From Chromobacterium sp. IIBBL 290-4 (lineage in GTDB: Bacteria > Pseudomonadota > Gammaproteobacteria > Burkholderiales > Chromobacteriaceae), in contig NZ_CP100128.1 in assembly GCF_024207115.1 (NCBI RefSeq), forward strand, positions 1,178,001-1,242,000: a stretch of DNA of 64,000 nucleotides. The letters are read 5' to 3'. Position 1 is the first letter of the stretch. Each line of letters begins with the position of its first letter. The notes beneath the pieces are model-generated. The model saw only the letters and a program-made list of their open reading frames with translations, was not told the origin of the DNA and made no database searches. Positions 39,070 through 47,481 of the stretch are shown piece after piece. Position numbers and translations under genes: made by a program.

Positions 39070-39528
39070 TCAATGCTCATGGCCGCCGGCGGCGCCGTCC
39101 TGCACCACCACGTCCACGGTCACGCTGCCCGCCTTTTCGAATTTCAGCGTCAGCGGGAAATGATCGCCAGCCTTCAGCGGCTGCTTCAGGCCCATCAGCA
39201 TCACGTGATAGCTGCCCGGCGCGAACTTGACGGTTTTGCCGGCCGGCAGCTCCACGCCGCCTTCCACTTTGCGCATCCGCATCACGCCGTTATCGTTGAT
39301 ATGGGTATGCAGCTCGGCGGTTTCCGCGCGCGGCGTGGCGGCGGACACCAGCTTGTCGGCTTCCTTGCCCTTGTTCTCCAGCGACAAGTACACGCCGCCC
39401 GTGGCGCTGGTTTCCGGCATCGCGCGGCTCCAGGGATGGCCGATGTGGATGGAACCCAACTCAAAGGAATGGGCGGCGGCGAGGCCGGACAAGCACAGGC
39501 CGATCAGGGCGGCGGCGAAGCGTTTCAT
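39070..39528 (-). CDS. PCu(A)C-family periplasmic copper chaperone
   Basis: A 152-residue secreted protein: signal peptide (FAAALIGLCLSGLAAAHS), then a cupredoxin-like PCuAC domain with GGVYLSLENKG, AELHTHI, VMRMRKV and GSYHVMLMGL, which supply the conserved Met/His copper ligands. The C-terminus GGHEH adds further histidines. Family members deliver Cu(I) to the CuA site of cytochrome oxidase or other periplasmic targets. No Sco or oxidase gene is adjacent, so the target is not visible. Confidence 0.9.
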   Translation of the reverse strand: MKRFAAALIGLCLSGLAAAHSFELGSIHIGHPWSRAMPETSATGGVYLSLENKGKEADKLVSAATPRAETAELHTHINDNGVMRMRKVEGGVELPAGKTVKFAPGSYHVMLMGLKQPLKAGDHFPLTLKFEKAGSVTVDVVVQDGAAGGHEH

Positions 39529-39719
39529 GGATTGACTCCGGGAGAATAGAGAAATGCTTCACTTTAGCATGGCACAATAGCCGGCAAGCGCGGCAAAATG
39601 TCGCAGCCGTGCGGTCTACGCCACAAGAAACCGATGCCATCGGATTAAAAGGCAATTGCCCGCTATCCAGCCAAATCGGAACCTTCTACAATCGTCAGGC
39701 ACTAATTCGGCCCCGCATC

Positions 39720-40367
39720 ATGTTCAAAACCTTGTCGCTGCAATTCCTGTTTGGCGGTCTGCTCAGCCTGATCACCATCACCAATCCGCTATCCAAGATT
39801 CCCCTGTTCATCACGCTGACCCGCGAGATGAGCGAGCTGCGCCGCAACTCGCAAGCCAAACGCGCCTGCGTCTTCGCCGGCGCCATCATGGTGGTAAGCC
39901 TGCTGGCCGGCAACCTGATCATGGCCGCCTTCGGCATTTCCTACGGCGCGCTGCGCATCGCCGGCGGCTTTGTGGTGGCGGTATTGGGCTACCGCATGCT
40001 GTTCCTGTCGCAAGACCCGGGCCAGACGCCCAAGCAATCGGGCGAACGCGAGGACTACGCCTTCTTCCCGCTGGCCATGCCCGGCATCAGCGGCCCCGGC
40101 ACCATCGCCGTGGTGATCGGCATCTCCACCGAGATCGCCGAACTGTCGACCTTGCCGGCCAAGGCGCTGGCCTTCGCGATGACCTTCGCCGCCATCGGCC
40201 TGACTTGCGCCGGCATGTGGCTGACGCTGAAGTCGTCCTTGCTGATCTCGGAACGCCTGGGCCGCGGCGGCCGCGAAGTGATGACCCGGCTGATGGGCTT
40301 TTTGCTGATCTGCATCGGCGTGCAGTTCGTCGGTTCCGGCATCCGCACCTTCATGGCCGGATCCTAA
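39720..40367 (+). CDS. MarC-family integral membrane protein
   Basis: A 215-residue, six-helix inner-membrane protein of the MarC (UPF0056) family. Markers: SLITITNPLSKIPLFITLT near the start, GISYGALRIAGGFVVAVLGYRML, and FFPLAMPGISGPGTIAVVIG. The open frame extends 111 bases upstream, but ATG at 39720 (MFKTLSLQFLFGG) is the family start. Despite the name, involvement in multiple antibiotic resistance is not supported; function unknown. Followed by azlC after a 64-73-base gap. Confidence 0.9.
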   Translation: MFKTLSLQFLFGGLLSLITITNPLSKIPLFITLTREMSELRRNSQAKRACVFAGAIMVVSLLAGNLIMAAFGISYGALRIAGGFVVAVLGYRMLFLSQDPGQTPKQSGEREDYAFFPLAMPGISGPGTIAVVIGISTEIAELSTLPAKALAFAMTFAAIGLTCAGMWLTLKSSLLISERLGRGGREVMTRLMGFLLICIGVQFVGSGIRTFMAGS

Positions 40368-40412
40368 GCCGGCCATCGCGCGGCCAAGCCAAAACACCTA
40401 TCTGGTATATTG

Positions 40413-40436
40413 ATCATTCCGCCTTTACGGAATGAT
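40413..40436 (+). promoter_or_regulatory. inverted repeat at the azlC start region
   Basis: ATCATTCCG (40413-40421) and CGGAATGAT (40428-40436) form a perfect nine-base inverted repeat around CCTTTA, just after a TATATT that could be a -10. It overlaps the possible ribosome site and upstream ATGs of azlC, so it could be an operator at the transcription start or an RNA hairpin limiting translation. Confidence 0.45.
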
Positions 40437-40440
40437 GCGC

Positions 40441-41145
40441 ATGACCGCTCCTCCCGCCCGCCAGCTGCTGGATGGCGCCCGCGACACCCTGCCGATGATG
40501 GTGGGGGCGGCGCCGTTCGGCCTGATCTTCGGCACGCTGGCCACCGCCGCCGGCTTGTCCTCCGCCGCCGCTTTCGGCATGTCGCTGCTGGTTTTCGCCG
40601 GCTCCTCGCAATTCATCGCGGTGAGCCTGGTATCCGCCGGCGCGGCCTTGCCGGTGATCTGGCTGACCACCTTCGTCGTCAATCTGCGCCACGCTCTGTA
40701 CAGCGCCACCCTGCTGCCGCACGCCCGTTCCTGGCCCTTGTCCTGGCGCTGGCCGCTGGCTTTCTGGCTGACCGATGAAACCTTCGCCGTGGTGGAGCAC
40801 CGTTTCCGCAGCCTGGGCTCGGTCGACGGCCGATGGTATTGGCTGGGCTCGTCCTTGGCGATGTACGGCAACTGGCTGCTGTGGACGCTGGCCGGCATCG
40901 CGCTGGGGCGCTCGGTGCCGGGTCTGGCGCAATTGGGCCTGGATTTCGCCATGGTGGCCACTTTCGCCGCCATCGTCGCGCCGCAGCTGAAAAAACGGCC
41001 CACGCTGGCCGCCGCCGCGGTCGCCTCCGCCACCGCCCTGCTGGCGCGCGGCCTGCCCTACAAGCTGGATCTGATGCTGGCGGCGCTCTTGGGCGTGCTG
41101 GCCGGCCTGCTGGCGGAAAAACTGGACCCGAAGGAGCCGGCATGA
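40441..41145 (+). CDS. azlC: AzlC-type branched-chain amino acid exporter subunit
   Basis: Large subunit of the AzlCD (LIV-E) family, which exports branched-chain amino acids. The roughly 234-residue polytopic protein has the family signatures [31 protein letters not shown] and [17 protein letters not shown]. Three closely spaced ATGs exist (40432, 40435, 40441); the last allows reasonable spacing from GGA and gives [15 protein letters not shown]. The stop overlaps azlD's start as ATGA. Confidence 0.9.
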   Translation: MTAPPARQLLDGARDTLPMMVGAAPFGLIFGTLATAAGLSSAAAFGMSLLVFAGSSQFIAVSLVSAGAALPVIWLTTFVVNLRHALYSATLLPHARSWPLSWRWPLAFWLTDETFAVVEHRFRSLGSVDGRWYWLGSSLAMYGNWLLWTLAGIALGRSVPGLAQLGLDFAMVATFAAIVAPQLKKRPTLAAAAVASATALLARGLPYKLDLMLAALLGVLAGLLAEKLDPKEPA

Positions 41146-41465
41146 GCGAAGCGCAATCCTGGCTGATGATAGCCGGCATGCTGGCCTGCACGCTGGCCAT
41201 CCGCTCCAGCTTCCTGGTGTTCGGCCACCGGCTGGCCTTTCCCGACTGGCTCAACCGCGCGCTGCATTATGTGCCGGCGGCGGTGCTGTCCGCCTTGATC
41301 GCGCCGATGGCGCTGGCGCCGGCCGGCCACATCGACCTGTCCTGGCGCAATGCGTATTTGATCGGCACCCTGGTATCCATCGCCGTGGCCTGGAAAAACG
41401 GCAAGACGCTGCTCGCCATCGTGATCAGCTTCGTCGTCTACGGCCTGCTGCGCTGGCTGTTATAG
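41142..41465 (+). CDS. azlD: AzlD-type small exporter subunit
   Basis: A 107-residue protein with about four membrane helices, the small partner of AzlC. Visible features are [22 protein letters not shown], the [21 protein letters not shown] block typical of the family, and a hydrophobic C-terminus. Translationally coupled to azlC through a four-base overlap, and convergent with the NSS transporter, whose stop overlaps it by six bases. Confidence 0.9.
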   Translation: MSEAQSWLMIAGMLACTLAIRSSFLVFGHRLAFPDWLNRALHYVPAAVLSALIAPMALAPAGHIDLSWRNAYLIGTLVSIAVAWKNGKTLLAIVISFVVYGLLRWLL

Positions 41466-42773
41466 GTTGTAGACCAGCACCATGCCGATCAACAACGGCG
41501 CCAGCCAGCGGCAGGCGGCTCGCATCAGCGCCGCCGCCAGCGCGGACAAGCTCAGCTCAGCGCTAACCGCCGGCCAGGCGACGCGCCCGGCAAACAGCGC
41601 GGTGCCGATGCAGCCCAGCGGCAGCAGGACATTGGAGGCCGCGTAATCCATCAACTCGAAGGCATTGCGGCCAAACAACTTGTACTCGGCCAGCGGCCCA
41701 AAGGACAGCGCCGCCGGAATGCCGGCCAGAAACACCAGCGCGGTCACCAGCAGCGTGGCCTTGCGCCGGCTGACGCCGAACTCGTCTATCGGCAACACCA
41801 CCACCACTTCCAACAGCGAAACCGCCGAGGTCAGCGCCGCCATCAGCAGCAAGGCGAAGAACAGCACCGCAAACAGCTGGCCGTAAGGCAGATGATTAAA
41901 CACCGCCGGCATCACCATATAGGTGAGCCCCGGGCCGGCCTGAGGATCCAGTCCAAAAGCGTAGATGGCGGGGAAAATCATCAAGCCCGCCAATACCGAG
42001 GTCAGCGCGGTCAACCCGGTCACCCACAGCGCGGAGTTGCCCAGCCGCGCGTCCCGGCCCAAATAAGAGCCGTAGGCCAACATGCAGCCGGCCCCGACCG
42101 ACAGGGAAAAGCAGGCCAATCCCAGCGCCTCCACCAGCATGGCCGGCGTCAGCTTGGAAAAATCCGGCCGGAACAAGGCCTCCACGCCAGCCTGCGCGCC
42201 CGGCAAGGTCAGCGAACGCGCGATCAGCCCCAGCATCAGCAGAAACAATAGCGGCATCAAGGCCTTGCCGGCCCGTTCGATGCCTTTTTGCACCCCGCCC
42301 ATCACTACCAGCAGCGTCAGCGCCGCGAACAAGGCATGGGTGGCCAGCGACTCGGCGGGATTGCCGACATACTGGCCAAACAAACCGCCCAGCTCGGCCA
42401 GATCGCCGTTCATCACGCGGCCGTCCAGCGCGCGCCGCAGATAGCCCAGCGTCCAGCCGCCCACCACGCTGTAAAACGAAAACACCAGGAAGCAGCACAA
42501 CACGCCGCTGTAGCCCAGCAGTTTCCAGCGCCGCGAGCCCAGCCGGGCGAACGCGCCCACCGCGCCGCAGCCGGCCGCGCGGCCGATGGCCAGTTCCGCC
42601 TGCAGCAAAGCCAGGCCCAAGGTAAAGGTGAATGCCAGATAAACCAACAGGAAAGCGCCGCCGCCATTCATCGCGGTGACGTAAGGAAACTTCCAGATCG
42701 AACCCAGGCCGACGGTGGCGCCGGCTGAGGCGAGAATAAAACCGAGGCGCGAGCCCCACTGCATGCGTTGCAT
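41460..42773 (-). CDS. sodium-dependent NSS/SNF family transporter
   Basis: A 437-residue LeuT-fold symporter of the neurotransmitter:sodium family. The N-terminal signature WGSRLGFILASAGATVGLGSIWKFPYVTAMNGGGAF (in pieces) supplies the unwound TM1 sodium and substrate site; SFYSVVGGWTLGYL and LSVGAGCMLAYGSYL correspond to TM3 and TM6. About eleven or twelve helices. Probably takes up an amino acid. ATG at 42773 (MQRMQWGSRLG) has AGGAG six bases upstream, and the longer frame is rejected. Confidence 0.93.
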   Translation of the reverse strand: MQRMQWGSRLGFILASAGATVGLGSIWKFPYVTAMNGGGAFLLVYLAFTFTLGLALLQAELAIGRAAGCGAVGAFARLGSRRWKLLGYSGVLCCFLVFSFYSVVGGWTLGYLRRALDGRVMNGDLAELGGLFGQYVGNPAESLATHALFAALTLLVVMGGVQKGIERAGKALMPLLFLLMLGLIARSLTLPGAQAGVEALFRPDFSKLTPAMLVEALGLACFSLSVGAGCMLAYGSYLGRDARLGNSALWVTGLTALTSVLAGLMIFPAIYAFGLDPQAGPGLTYMVMPAVFNHLPYGQLFAVLFFALLLMAALTSAVSLLEVVVVLPIDEFGVSRRKATLLVTALVFLAGIPAALSFGPLAEYKLFGRNAFELMDYAASNVLLPLGCIGTALFAGRVAWPAVSAELSLSALAAALMRAACRWLAPLLIGMVLVYNL

Positions 42774-42828
42774 GGCTACTCCTGAACTAGCTGAAGCTGC
42801 CGCCGCATGGGGTGAGACTGGATACAAC

Positions 42829-42852
42829 AAGGCCGCCCTGTGCGGCGGCCTT
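42829..42852 (-). terminator. hairpin terminating the amino acid permease transcript
   Basis: AAGGCCGCC (42829-42837) and GGCGGCCTT (42844-42852) form a perfect nine-base-pair stem. On the minus strand it is followed by GTTGT, a weak U-tract, and lies between the permease and the NSS transporter. Confidence 0.5.
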
Positions 42853-43006
42853 GGAAAAAACAAACACTCTCCCCTGGCGCGCCGTTTAGCGGCGCCACCA
42901 CGCTTTGCGATTGGAGGAGAAGGAGAGTTTCGTTTGCATCGTTTTTACAGCATGCCGGTTTGAACGAGGGTCCGTCAAGCCCGGCATGCGCTTTTGGCCG
43001 CCGCGC

Positions 43007-44374
43007 TCAGGCGTTTTCGCGCGCCAACTGCGGCGCGGCCGGCGAGCGCTTCATCCGGTAAGCCACCCACAGCACGCCCAGCCAGATCGGCAAGGCATAG
43101 ACCGAAACCGACATGCCCGGCGTGAACAGCAGGATGCCCAGAATCATCACCATGAACGCCAGACAGATCCAGTTCGCCGCCGGGAACATGAAGGACGGGA
43201 ATACCGTCTGCTGGCCCGCCTTGGCGCGGCGGAACTTCAGGTGGGTCAGGCTGATCATCGCCCAGTTGGTCACCAGCGCGGCCACCACCAGCGACATCAA
43301 CAGGCCCAGCGCCTCGCCCGGCAACAGATAATTCAGGATCACGCAAGCGAAGGTGGCGATGGCGGACGCGATGGTGGCGTTCACCGGCACGCCGCGCTTG
43401 TCCAGCTTTTTCAGTCCAGCCGGGGCATTGCCCTGCTCAGCCAGGCTGAACAACATGCGGCTGGTGGCGTACACGCCGCTGTTGTACACCGACAGCGCGG
43501 CGGTCAGCACCACGAAGTTCAGCGCATGCGCGGTGAAACCGGCGCCGATCTGCTCGAAGATCATCACGAAGGGGCTGCCGCCGGCCGCCACCTTGCTCCA
43601 CGGGAACAGCGACAACAGCACCACCAGCGAACCGATGTAGAAGATCAGGATGCGGTAGATCACCTGGTTCACCGCCTTCGGGATCGTCTTCTGCGGGTCG
43701 GAAGCTTCCGCCGCGGTCATGCCTATCAACTCCAGGCCGCCGAAGGAGAACATGATCACCGCCATCATCATGAACAGGCCGCTGAAACCGTGCGGGAAGA
43801 AACCGCCGTCATTCCACAGATTGGAGATGGAAGCCTGCGGGCCGCCGGTGCCGGAAATCAGCAGATAAGCGCCGAACACGATCATGCCGATCACCGCCGC
43901 CACTTTGATCAAGGCGAACCAGAACTCGGACTCGCCATAGGATTTGACATTGGCGAGGTTGATGGCGTTGATGCAGACGAAGCACACCAGCGCGGTGGCC
44001 CAGGACGGCACATGCGGCCACCAGTACTGGACATAGGCGCCGACCGCGGTCAGCTCGGCCATGCTCACCAGCACATACAGCACCCAATAGTTCCAGCCGG
44101 ACAGGAAACCGGGGAAACGGCCCCAATAGCGATAAGCGAAATGGCTGAACGAGCCGGCCACCGGCTCTTCGGCCACCATCTCGCCCAGTTGGCGCATGAT
44201 CATGAACGCGATGAGACCGGCGATGGCATAGCCGAGAATCATCGAGGGACCGGCCGCCTTCAATACGCTGGCCGATCCAAGGAATAAACCGGTGCCGACC
44301 GCGCCGCCAAGCGCAATCAGCTGGATGTGGCGGTTTTTCAGCTCGCGCTTCAAACCTGTGCTGGATTCGCTCAA
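43007..44374 (-). CDS. APC-family amino acid permease, AroP/PheP-like
   Basis: A 455-residue, twelve-helix amino acid-proton symporter. It opens with LKRELKNRHIQLIALGGAVGTGLFLGS (in pieces), the classic APC start, and contains GSFSHFAYRYWGRFPGFLSG, WNYWVLYVLVSMAELTAVG, MFSFGGLELIGMTAAEA and LSVYNSGVYATSRML, all close to E. coli PheP and AroP as remembered, so aromatic amino acid uptake is the best guess. The start lacks a strong Shine-Dalgarno. Upstream lies a long AT-rich leader. Confidence 0.9.
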   Translation of the reverse strand: MSESSTGLKRELKNRHIQLIALGGAVGTGLFLGSASVLKAAGPSMILGYAIAGLIAFMIMRQLGEMVAEEPVAGSFSHFAYRYWGRFPGFLSGWNYWVLYVLVSMAELTAVGAYVQYWWPHVPSWATALVCFVCINAINLANVKSYGESEFWFALIKVAAVIGMIVFGAYLLISGTGGPQASISNLWNDGGFFPHGFSGLFMMMAVIMFSFGGLELIGMTAAEASDPQKTIPKAVNQVIYRILIFYIGSLVVLLSLFPWSKVAAGGSPFVMIFEQIGAGFTAHALNFVVLTAALSVYNSGVYATSRMLFSLAEQGNAPAGLKKLDKRGVPVNATIASAIATFACVILNYLLPGEALGLLMSLVVAALVTNWAMISLTHLKFRRAKAGQQTVFPSFMFPAANWICLAFMVMILGILLFTPGMSVSVYALPIWLGVLWVAYRMKRSPAAPQLARENA

Positions 44375-44868
44375 GAGAGATCTCCTTAGTGTCGGAAGAT
44401 GGTCAAGCCATCTGATTTTCTAGGCTCCATCTAATCATTGCGAGCCGAGCATCGTCAAACCCGCGCAATCGAATAAAATATCCAAATTATGACTAATGCA
44501 GTATTTTTTATATATTAAATTTCAATTAATTTGAAATTTAACAGGAAATATTGCACAAAACCACCCATCATCCTGCGAATTTCCATCTCAAACCCCCTGC
44601 TGTCGGCAACTTGTTCGACATTCTGCGTGCCTGGCGCACCGCGCCACTGTCTAGCCATCCACAATGCATGATTCTGCGCGCGCGCTACGCTGTCGTAGCA
44701 AGCGAGATGCAATCCAGCGCCTTAATCATCATTCCAAAAGCATCGCTGAAAAATTCGGTTACCTGCGGTGACAAAACATGCACAAAGCCCATGCAACCTC
44801 CCGCTATCGTCCACAGTCAGAGCTTTGAAATGGCCAACAGTGCCATCATCCACATCAGGGAGCCCAAC
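44375..44868. promoter_or_regulatory. divergent control region with an AT-rich palindrome
   Basis: About 490 bases without a convincing gene between the permease and the glycine-zipper gene. Its clearest feature is a perfect 11-base inverted repeat TTAAATTTCAA (44515-44525) and TTGAAATTTAA (44531-44541) around TTAAT, in a strongly AT-rich tract containing TATATT. The frame of the rightward gene stays open upstream of its start, but that part has no ribosome site or protein character. Confidence 0.5.
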
Positions 44869-45630
44869 ATGAAACAATCCGTATTGATCGCCAGCGTGCT
44901 CGGCGGCGGCATCGCGCTCGGCGCCATCGGCGTAGCCGGCATCCAGGCTTTGAAGCCTGCCGCTCCTGCCGCTCCTGCCGCTCCTGCCGCTCCTGCCGCG
45001 GCCATCGCCGCCAGTGCGCCGCTTGCCCAAGCCTCCGCGCCGACCGCGCAAGCGCTGGCGCCCAGCAGCGCCTCCTCCGCGCTGGGCCAAACCGCTACCG
45101 CGGCCACGGCCGCTCCTATCGCCGCCGCAGCTGTCGCCGCGCCCGTAGCCGCCGCTGCCCAGGCCAAACCAGCGGCCAAACCCAAGCCGGTCCACGCCAG
45201 CTACGCCAAGGTGCTGGGCGTGACGCCGATCAAGGAAACCGTCAGTACGCCCAAGCAGGTCTGCCATCAGGAACAAGTGACGCATCAGGCGCCGGTGCAG
45301 GACAACAACCGCATCGCCGGCTCGGTGCTGGGCGGCGTGGTCGGCGGCTTGTTGGGCAATCAGGTAGGCGGCGGCAACGGCAAGAAGGTCGCGACCGTGG
45401 TCGGCGCGCTGGCCGGCGGCCTGGCGGGCAACAAGGTGCAGGAAGGCATGCAGCAGCGCGATCAGGTCACCAGCACGCAGACCATCTGCAATACCGAAAA
45501 TGTCGATAGCGAAAAAGTGGTGGGCTACAACGTCCGCTACTCGCTGGACGGCAAAACCGGCACGGTGCGGATGGATGAGAAGCCGGAAGGCAAGACCCTG
45601 CCGGCCAAAGACGGCAAGCTGCTGATCTGA
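44869..45630 (+). CDS. glycine-zipper 2TM-domain envelope protein
   Basis: A 253-residue predicted envelope protein. The N-terminal hydrophobic helix (LIASVLGGGIALGAIGVAGIQ) is an uncleaved anchor or signal, followed by an Ala/Pro-rich linker of about 90 residues that includes five APA-type tandem units, then a glycine-zipper domain (GSVLGGVVGGLLGNQVGGG, VVGALAGGLAGNKVQEGM) like that in 17-kDa surface antigens, and a C-terminal beta part with cysteines (TICNTENV). ATG at 44869 has AGGGAG about seven bases upstream. Likely an outer-membrane-associated structural protein; exact role unknown. Confidence 0.85.
   Translation: MKQSVLIASVLGGGIALGAIGVAGIQALKPAAPAAPAAPAAPAAAIAASAPLAQASAPTAQALAPSSASSALGQTATAATAAPIAAAAVAAPVAAAAQAKPAAKPKPVHASYAKVLGVTPIKETVSTPKQVCHQEQVTHQAPVQDNNRIAGSVLGGVVGGLLGNQVGGGNGKKVATVVGALAGGLAGNKVQEGMQQRDQVTSTQTICNTENVDSEKVVGYNVRYSLDGKTGTVRMDEKPEGKTLPAKDGKLLI
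44956..45000 (+). repeat. five 9-bp tandem repeats inside the glycine-zipper gene
   Basis: The unit CCTGCCGCT is repeated four times and followed by a fifth copy ending in G, encoding Pro-Ala-Ala repeats in the linker. Because the unit is a multiple of three, slippage would change linker length without breaking the frame. Confidence 0.85.
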
Positions 45631-45644
45631 CGCTGGCGAGCTTC

Positions 45645-45680
45645 GTAGGTCGGAAGCCCGGTCGCACCGGGCATTCCGAC
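45645..45680. repeat. REP-like palindrome, single copy
   Basis: GTAGGTCGGAAGCCCGGT then ACCGGGCATTCCGAC around CGC, with one bulged base, immediately after the glycine-zipper gene. Same design as the pair at 14451-14545 (GTAGG flank, GGAAGCCC core, bulge). Confidence 0.7.
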
Positions 45681-45728
45681 ACCCCGCGCATCGCACGCGG
45701 CTACGAGGCGCCCTTTGGGCCAGCCGCC

Positions 45729-46610
45729 CTATGCCGAGGCGCGGGTGGCGGCGGGCAGCGGCTTGCTCGCCACCGCCTCGGCCGCTTCCGGCGGACCGAA
45801 CAGCAAGGTCAAACGATCGCGCCAATTGTCGGCGCGCCAGGCCTCAGCCAGCATGTCCCGCCACTCCACCACGCTGACCCATAAGGGATTGAAACTGTTC
45901 ACCGGCTTCACCGTGCCGTAGTCGCAGGGATCGCTATCCCATTCTTCGACATAGGTGCCGAACAAGCGGTCCCAGATCACCAGCACGCCGGCGTAGTTGT
46001 GGTCGATATAGCGCGGATTTTTAGCGTGATGGCTGCGGTGGATGGAAGGCGTGTTGAATACATATTCCAGCCAGCCCAGCTTGGGCGCGGTCTGGGTGTG
46101 GACGAAGAATTGAAAAGCCAGATTGAGCAGCACCGTCGCCACCACCTGCTCCGGCGGAAAGCCTATCCAGGCCAGCGGCAGCCAGAAGGCCCACATGCCC
46201 GCCAACGGATACATCAGGCTCTGGCGGAAAGCGGTGGTGAAGTTCATCCGGGTGGAGCTGTGATGGACGCTGTGCGCCGCCCACAGCCACCGCACCCGGT
46301 GGCTGACGCGGTGGAACCAGTAGTAAAGAAAATCCTGGCCCAGAAACAGCAGGAAAAAACTCCAGCCGGCGGCGGGGATATCGAATAGGCGGTGATGCTG
46401 ATACAGCCAGCCATATACAGGCAACACCAGCACCCAGGCCAGCTTGTCCGCGCCTTGGTGCAGCAGGCCCAGCGCCGCGCAGCATAGCGAATCGCGCCAG
46501 TCGTACAGGCCCAGCCTGCCCTGCCGCTGCAAATGCCACAGCTCCCAGCCGACAAACAGCAAGAACACCGGCACCAGCGCCAGCAGGATCAACTCCACCG
46601 GAAATTTCAT
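45729..46610 (-). CDS. sterol desaturase / fatty acid hydroxylase family protein
   Basis: A 293-residue polytopic membrane di-iron oxygenase. The histidine clusters that bind the di-iron centre are present: HRVSHRVRWLW, AAHSVHHSS, and HRSHHAKNPRYIDHNYAG, plus a C-terminal WDRLFGTY block typical of the family. It probably hydroxylates or desaturates a lipid, but substrate is not readable. ATG at 46610 (MKFPVELILLALVPV) has GGGG six bases upstream and starts with the first membrane helix, so the longer frame is rejected. Confidence 0.88.
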   Translation of the reverse strand: MKFPVELILLALVPVFLLFVGWELWHLQRQGRLGLYDWRDSLCCAALGLLHQGADKLAWVLVLPVYGWLYQHHRLFDIPAAGWSFFLLFLGQDFLYYWFHRVSHRVRWLWAAHSVHHSSTRMNFTTAFRQSLMYPLAGMWAFWLPLAWIGFPPEQVVATVLLNLAFQFFVHTQTAPKLGWLEYVFNTPSIHRSHHAKNPRYIDHNYAGVLVIWDRLFGTYVEEWDSDPCDYGTVKPVNSFNPLWVSVVEWRDMLAEAWRADNWRDRLTLLFGPPEAAEAVASKPLPAATRASA

Positions 46611-46737
46611 CGACAGCCCCTCTCCCGAAACGAGCAAACACTCGATTGGAGTTTAGGCTCTAACACAGGCTAGCTGTCAACTGCCGCCCGCCTGGCGCGC
46701 GCTCCCGCCGCCTGCGCTGTGGCGGGAACGCCAAACG

Positions 46738-47388
46738 CTAGTCGCGGCGCGCCATCAAGGCGGCCAATGCCGCGTCGCGGTCCGCCCAGGTCCGGGCCAC
46801 GCTGGCGCGGCCGCCCAGGCGCTGCAGATAATCGCGACAGCCTTCCAGCCGCTCGGTCATATCCTCGCCCAAAAAACTCTTGCTCACGCGCGACACCACC
46901 GGCAGCACGCCTGCTGCGCTCAAATCGGCGAAACTGAAATCCTCGCCCGCCAGCCAGGGCTTTTGCTGCGCCAGCGACGCCACCGCGGCGATGCCGCGCG
47001 CCAGCGCCGGTTTCACTTCCTCGCACAGCGCCGGATCCGGCCGGGTGCCGCGCAGCATGTGATGAACCAGCTTGCTGCTGGGCTGCATCACGTACAGTTC
47101 CAGCATCATCATCAGTTCGCGCGCCAGCGCGCGGCCATTCGGCGTCGGCGGCAACAGCGAGGCGGTGGGATAGGCGTCCTCCAGCCACTCCAGGATGACC
47201 GTGGACTCGGCCAAAGGCCGCCCATTGATCTCGACGAAGGGGATTTTGCCCATCGGGCTTTTTTCCAGCAGTCCATCCTCCTGCGAGGGCAGGGCCAGCA
47301 CTTCCTGGAAATTGACGCCTTTCTCCAGCAAGGCGATCTTTACCTTGATGCAGTAGGGCGAAAAAGGCACACCGTGCAATTTGATCAT
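46738..47388 (-). CDS. glutathione S-transferase family protein
   Basis: A 216-residue cytosolic protein with an N-terminal thioredoxin-like GST domain (MIKLHGVPFSPYCIKVKIAL, GKIPFVEINGRPLAESTVI with the cis-Pro and the ESxxI glutathione-binding motif) and an all-helical C-terminal domain (FSFADLSAAGVLPVV). ATG at 47388 has GGAG five bases upstream. It ends the minus-strand run that begins with bioB but is separated from the patatin gene by a terminator-like hairpin, so it may be its own unit. Confidence 0.9.
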   Translation of the reverse strand: MIKLHGVPFSPYCIKVKIALLEKGVNFQEVLALPSQEDGLLEKSPMGKIPFVEINGRPLAESTVILEWLEDAYPTASLLPPTPNGRALARELMMMLELYVMQPSSKLVHHMLRGTRPDPALCEEVKPALARGIAAVASLAQQKPWLAGEDFSFADLSAAGVLPVVSRVSKSFLGEDMTERLEGCRDYLQRLGGRASVARTWADRDAALAALMARRD

Positions 47389-47416
47389 GCGAGCTCCCAT
47401 TTGGCGATCCAGATAA

Positions 47417-47452
47417 GCCGCAGGCCGGAAACCTGCGCCTCCGGCCTGCGGC
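47417..47452 (-). terminator. strong hairpin downstream of the patatin-like gene
   Basis: Perfect 12-base stem GCCGCAGGCCGG (47417-47428) and CCGGCCTGCGGC (47441-47452) around a 12-base loop, followed on the minus strand by TTATC. Likely ends the biotin-region transcript, although the U-tract is poor. Confidence 0.55.
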
Positions 47453-47481
47453 CATGCATATCAATTCCGCTGCTCAATCAA

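Noticed and set aside
44551..44868. N-terminal extension of the glycine-zipper protein
   Set aside because: The upstream frame is open but has no ribosome site, and ATG 44869 has a good one directly before a membrane/signal helix.
44956..45000. CRISPR-like array
   Set aside because: Nine-base in-frame coding repeats without spacers; no cas genes or direct-repeat array anywhere in the window.
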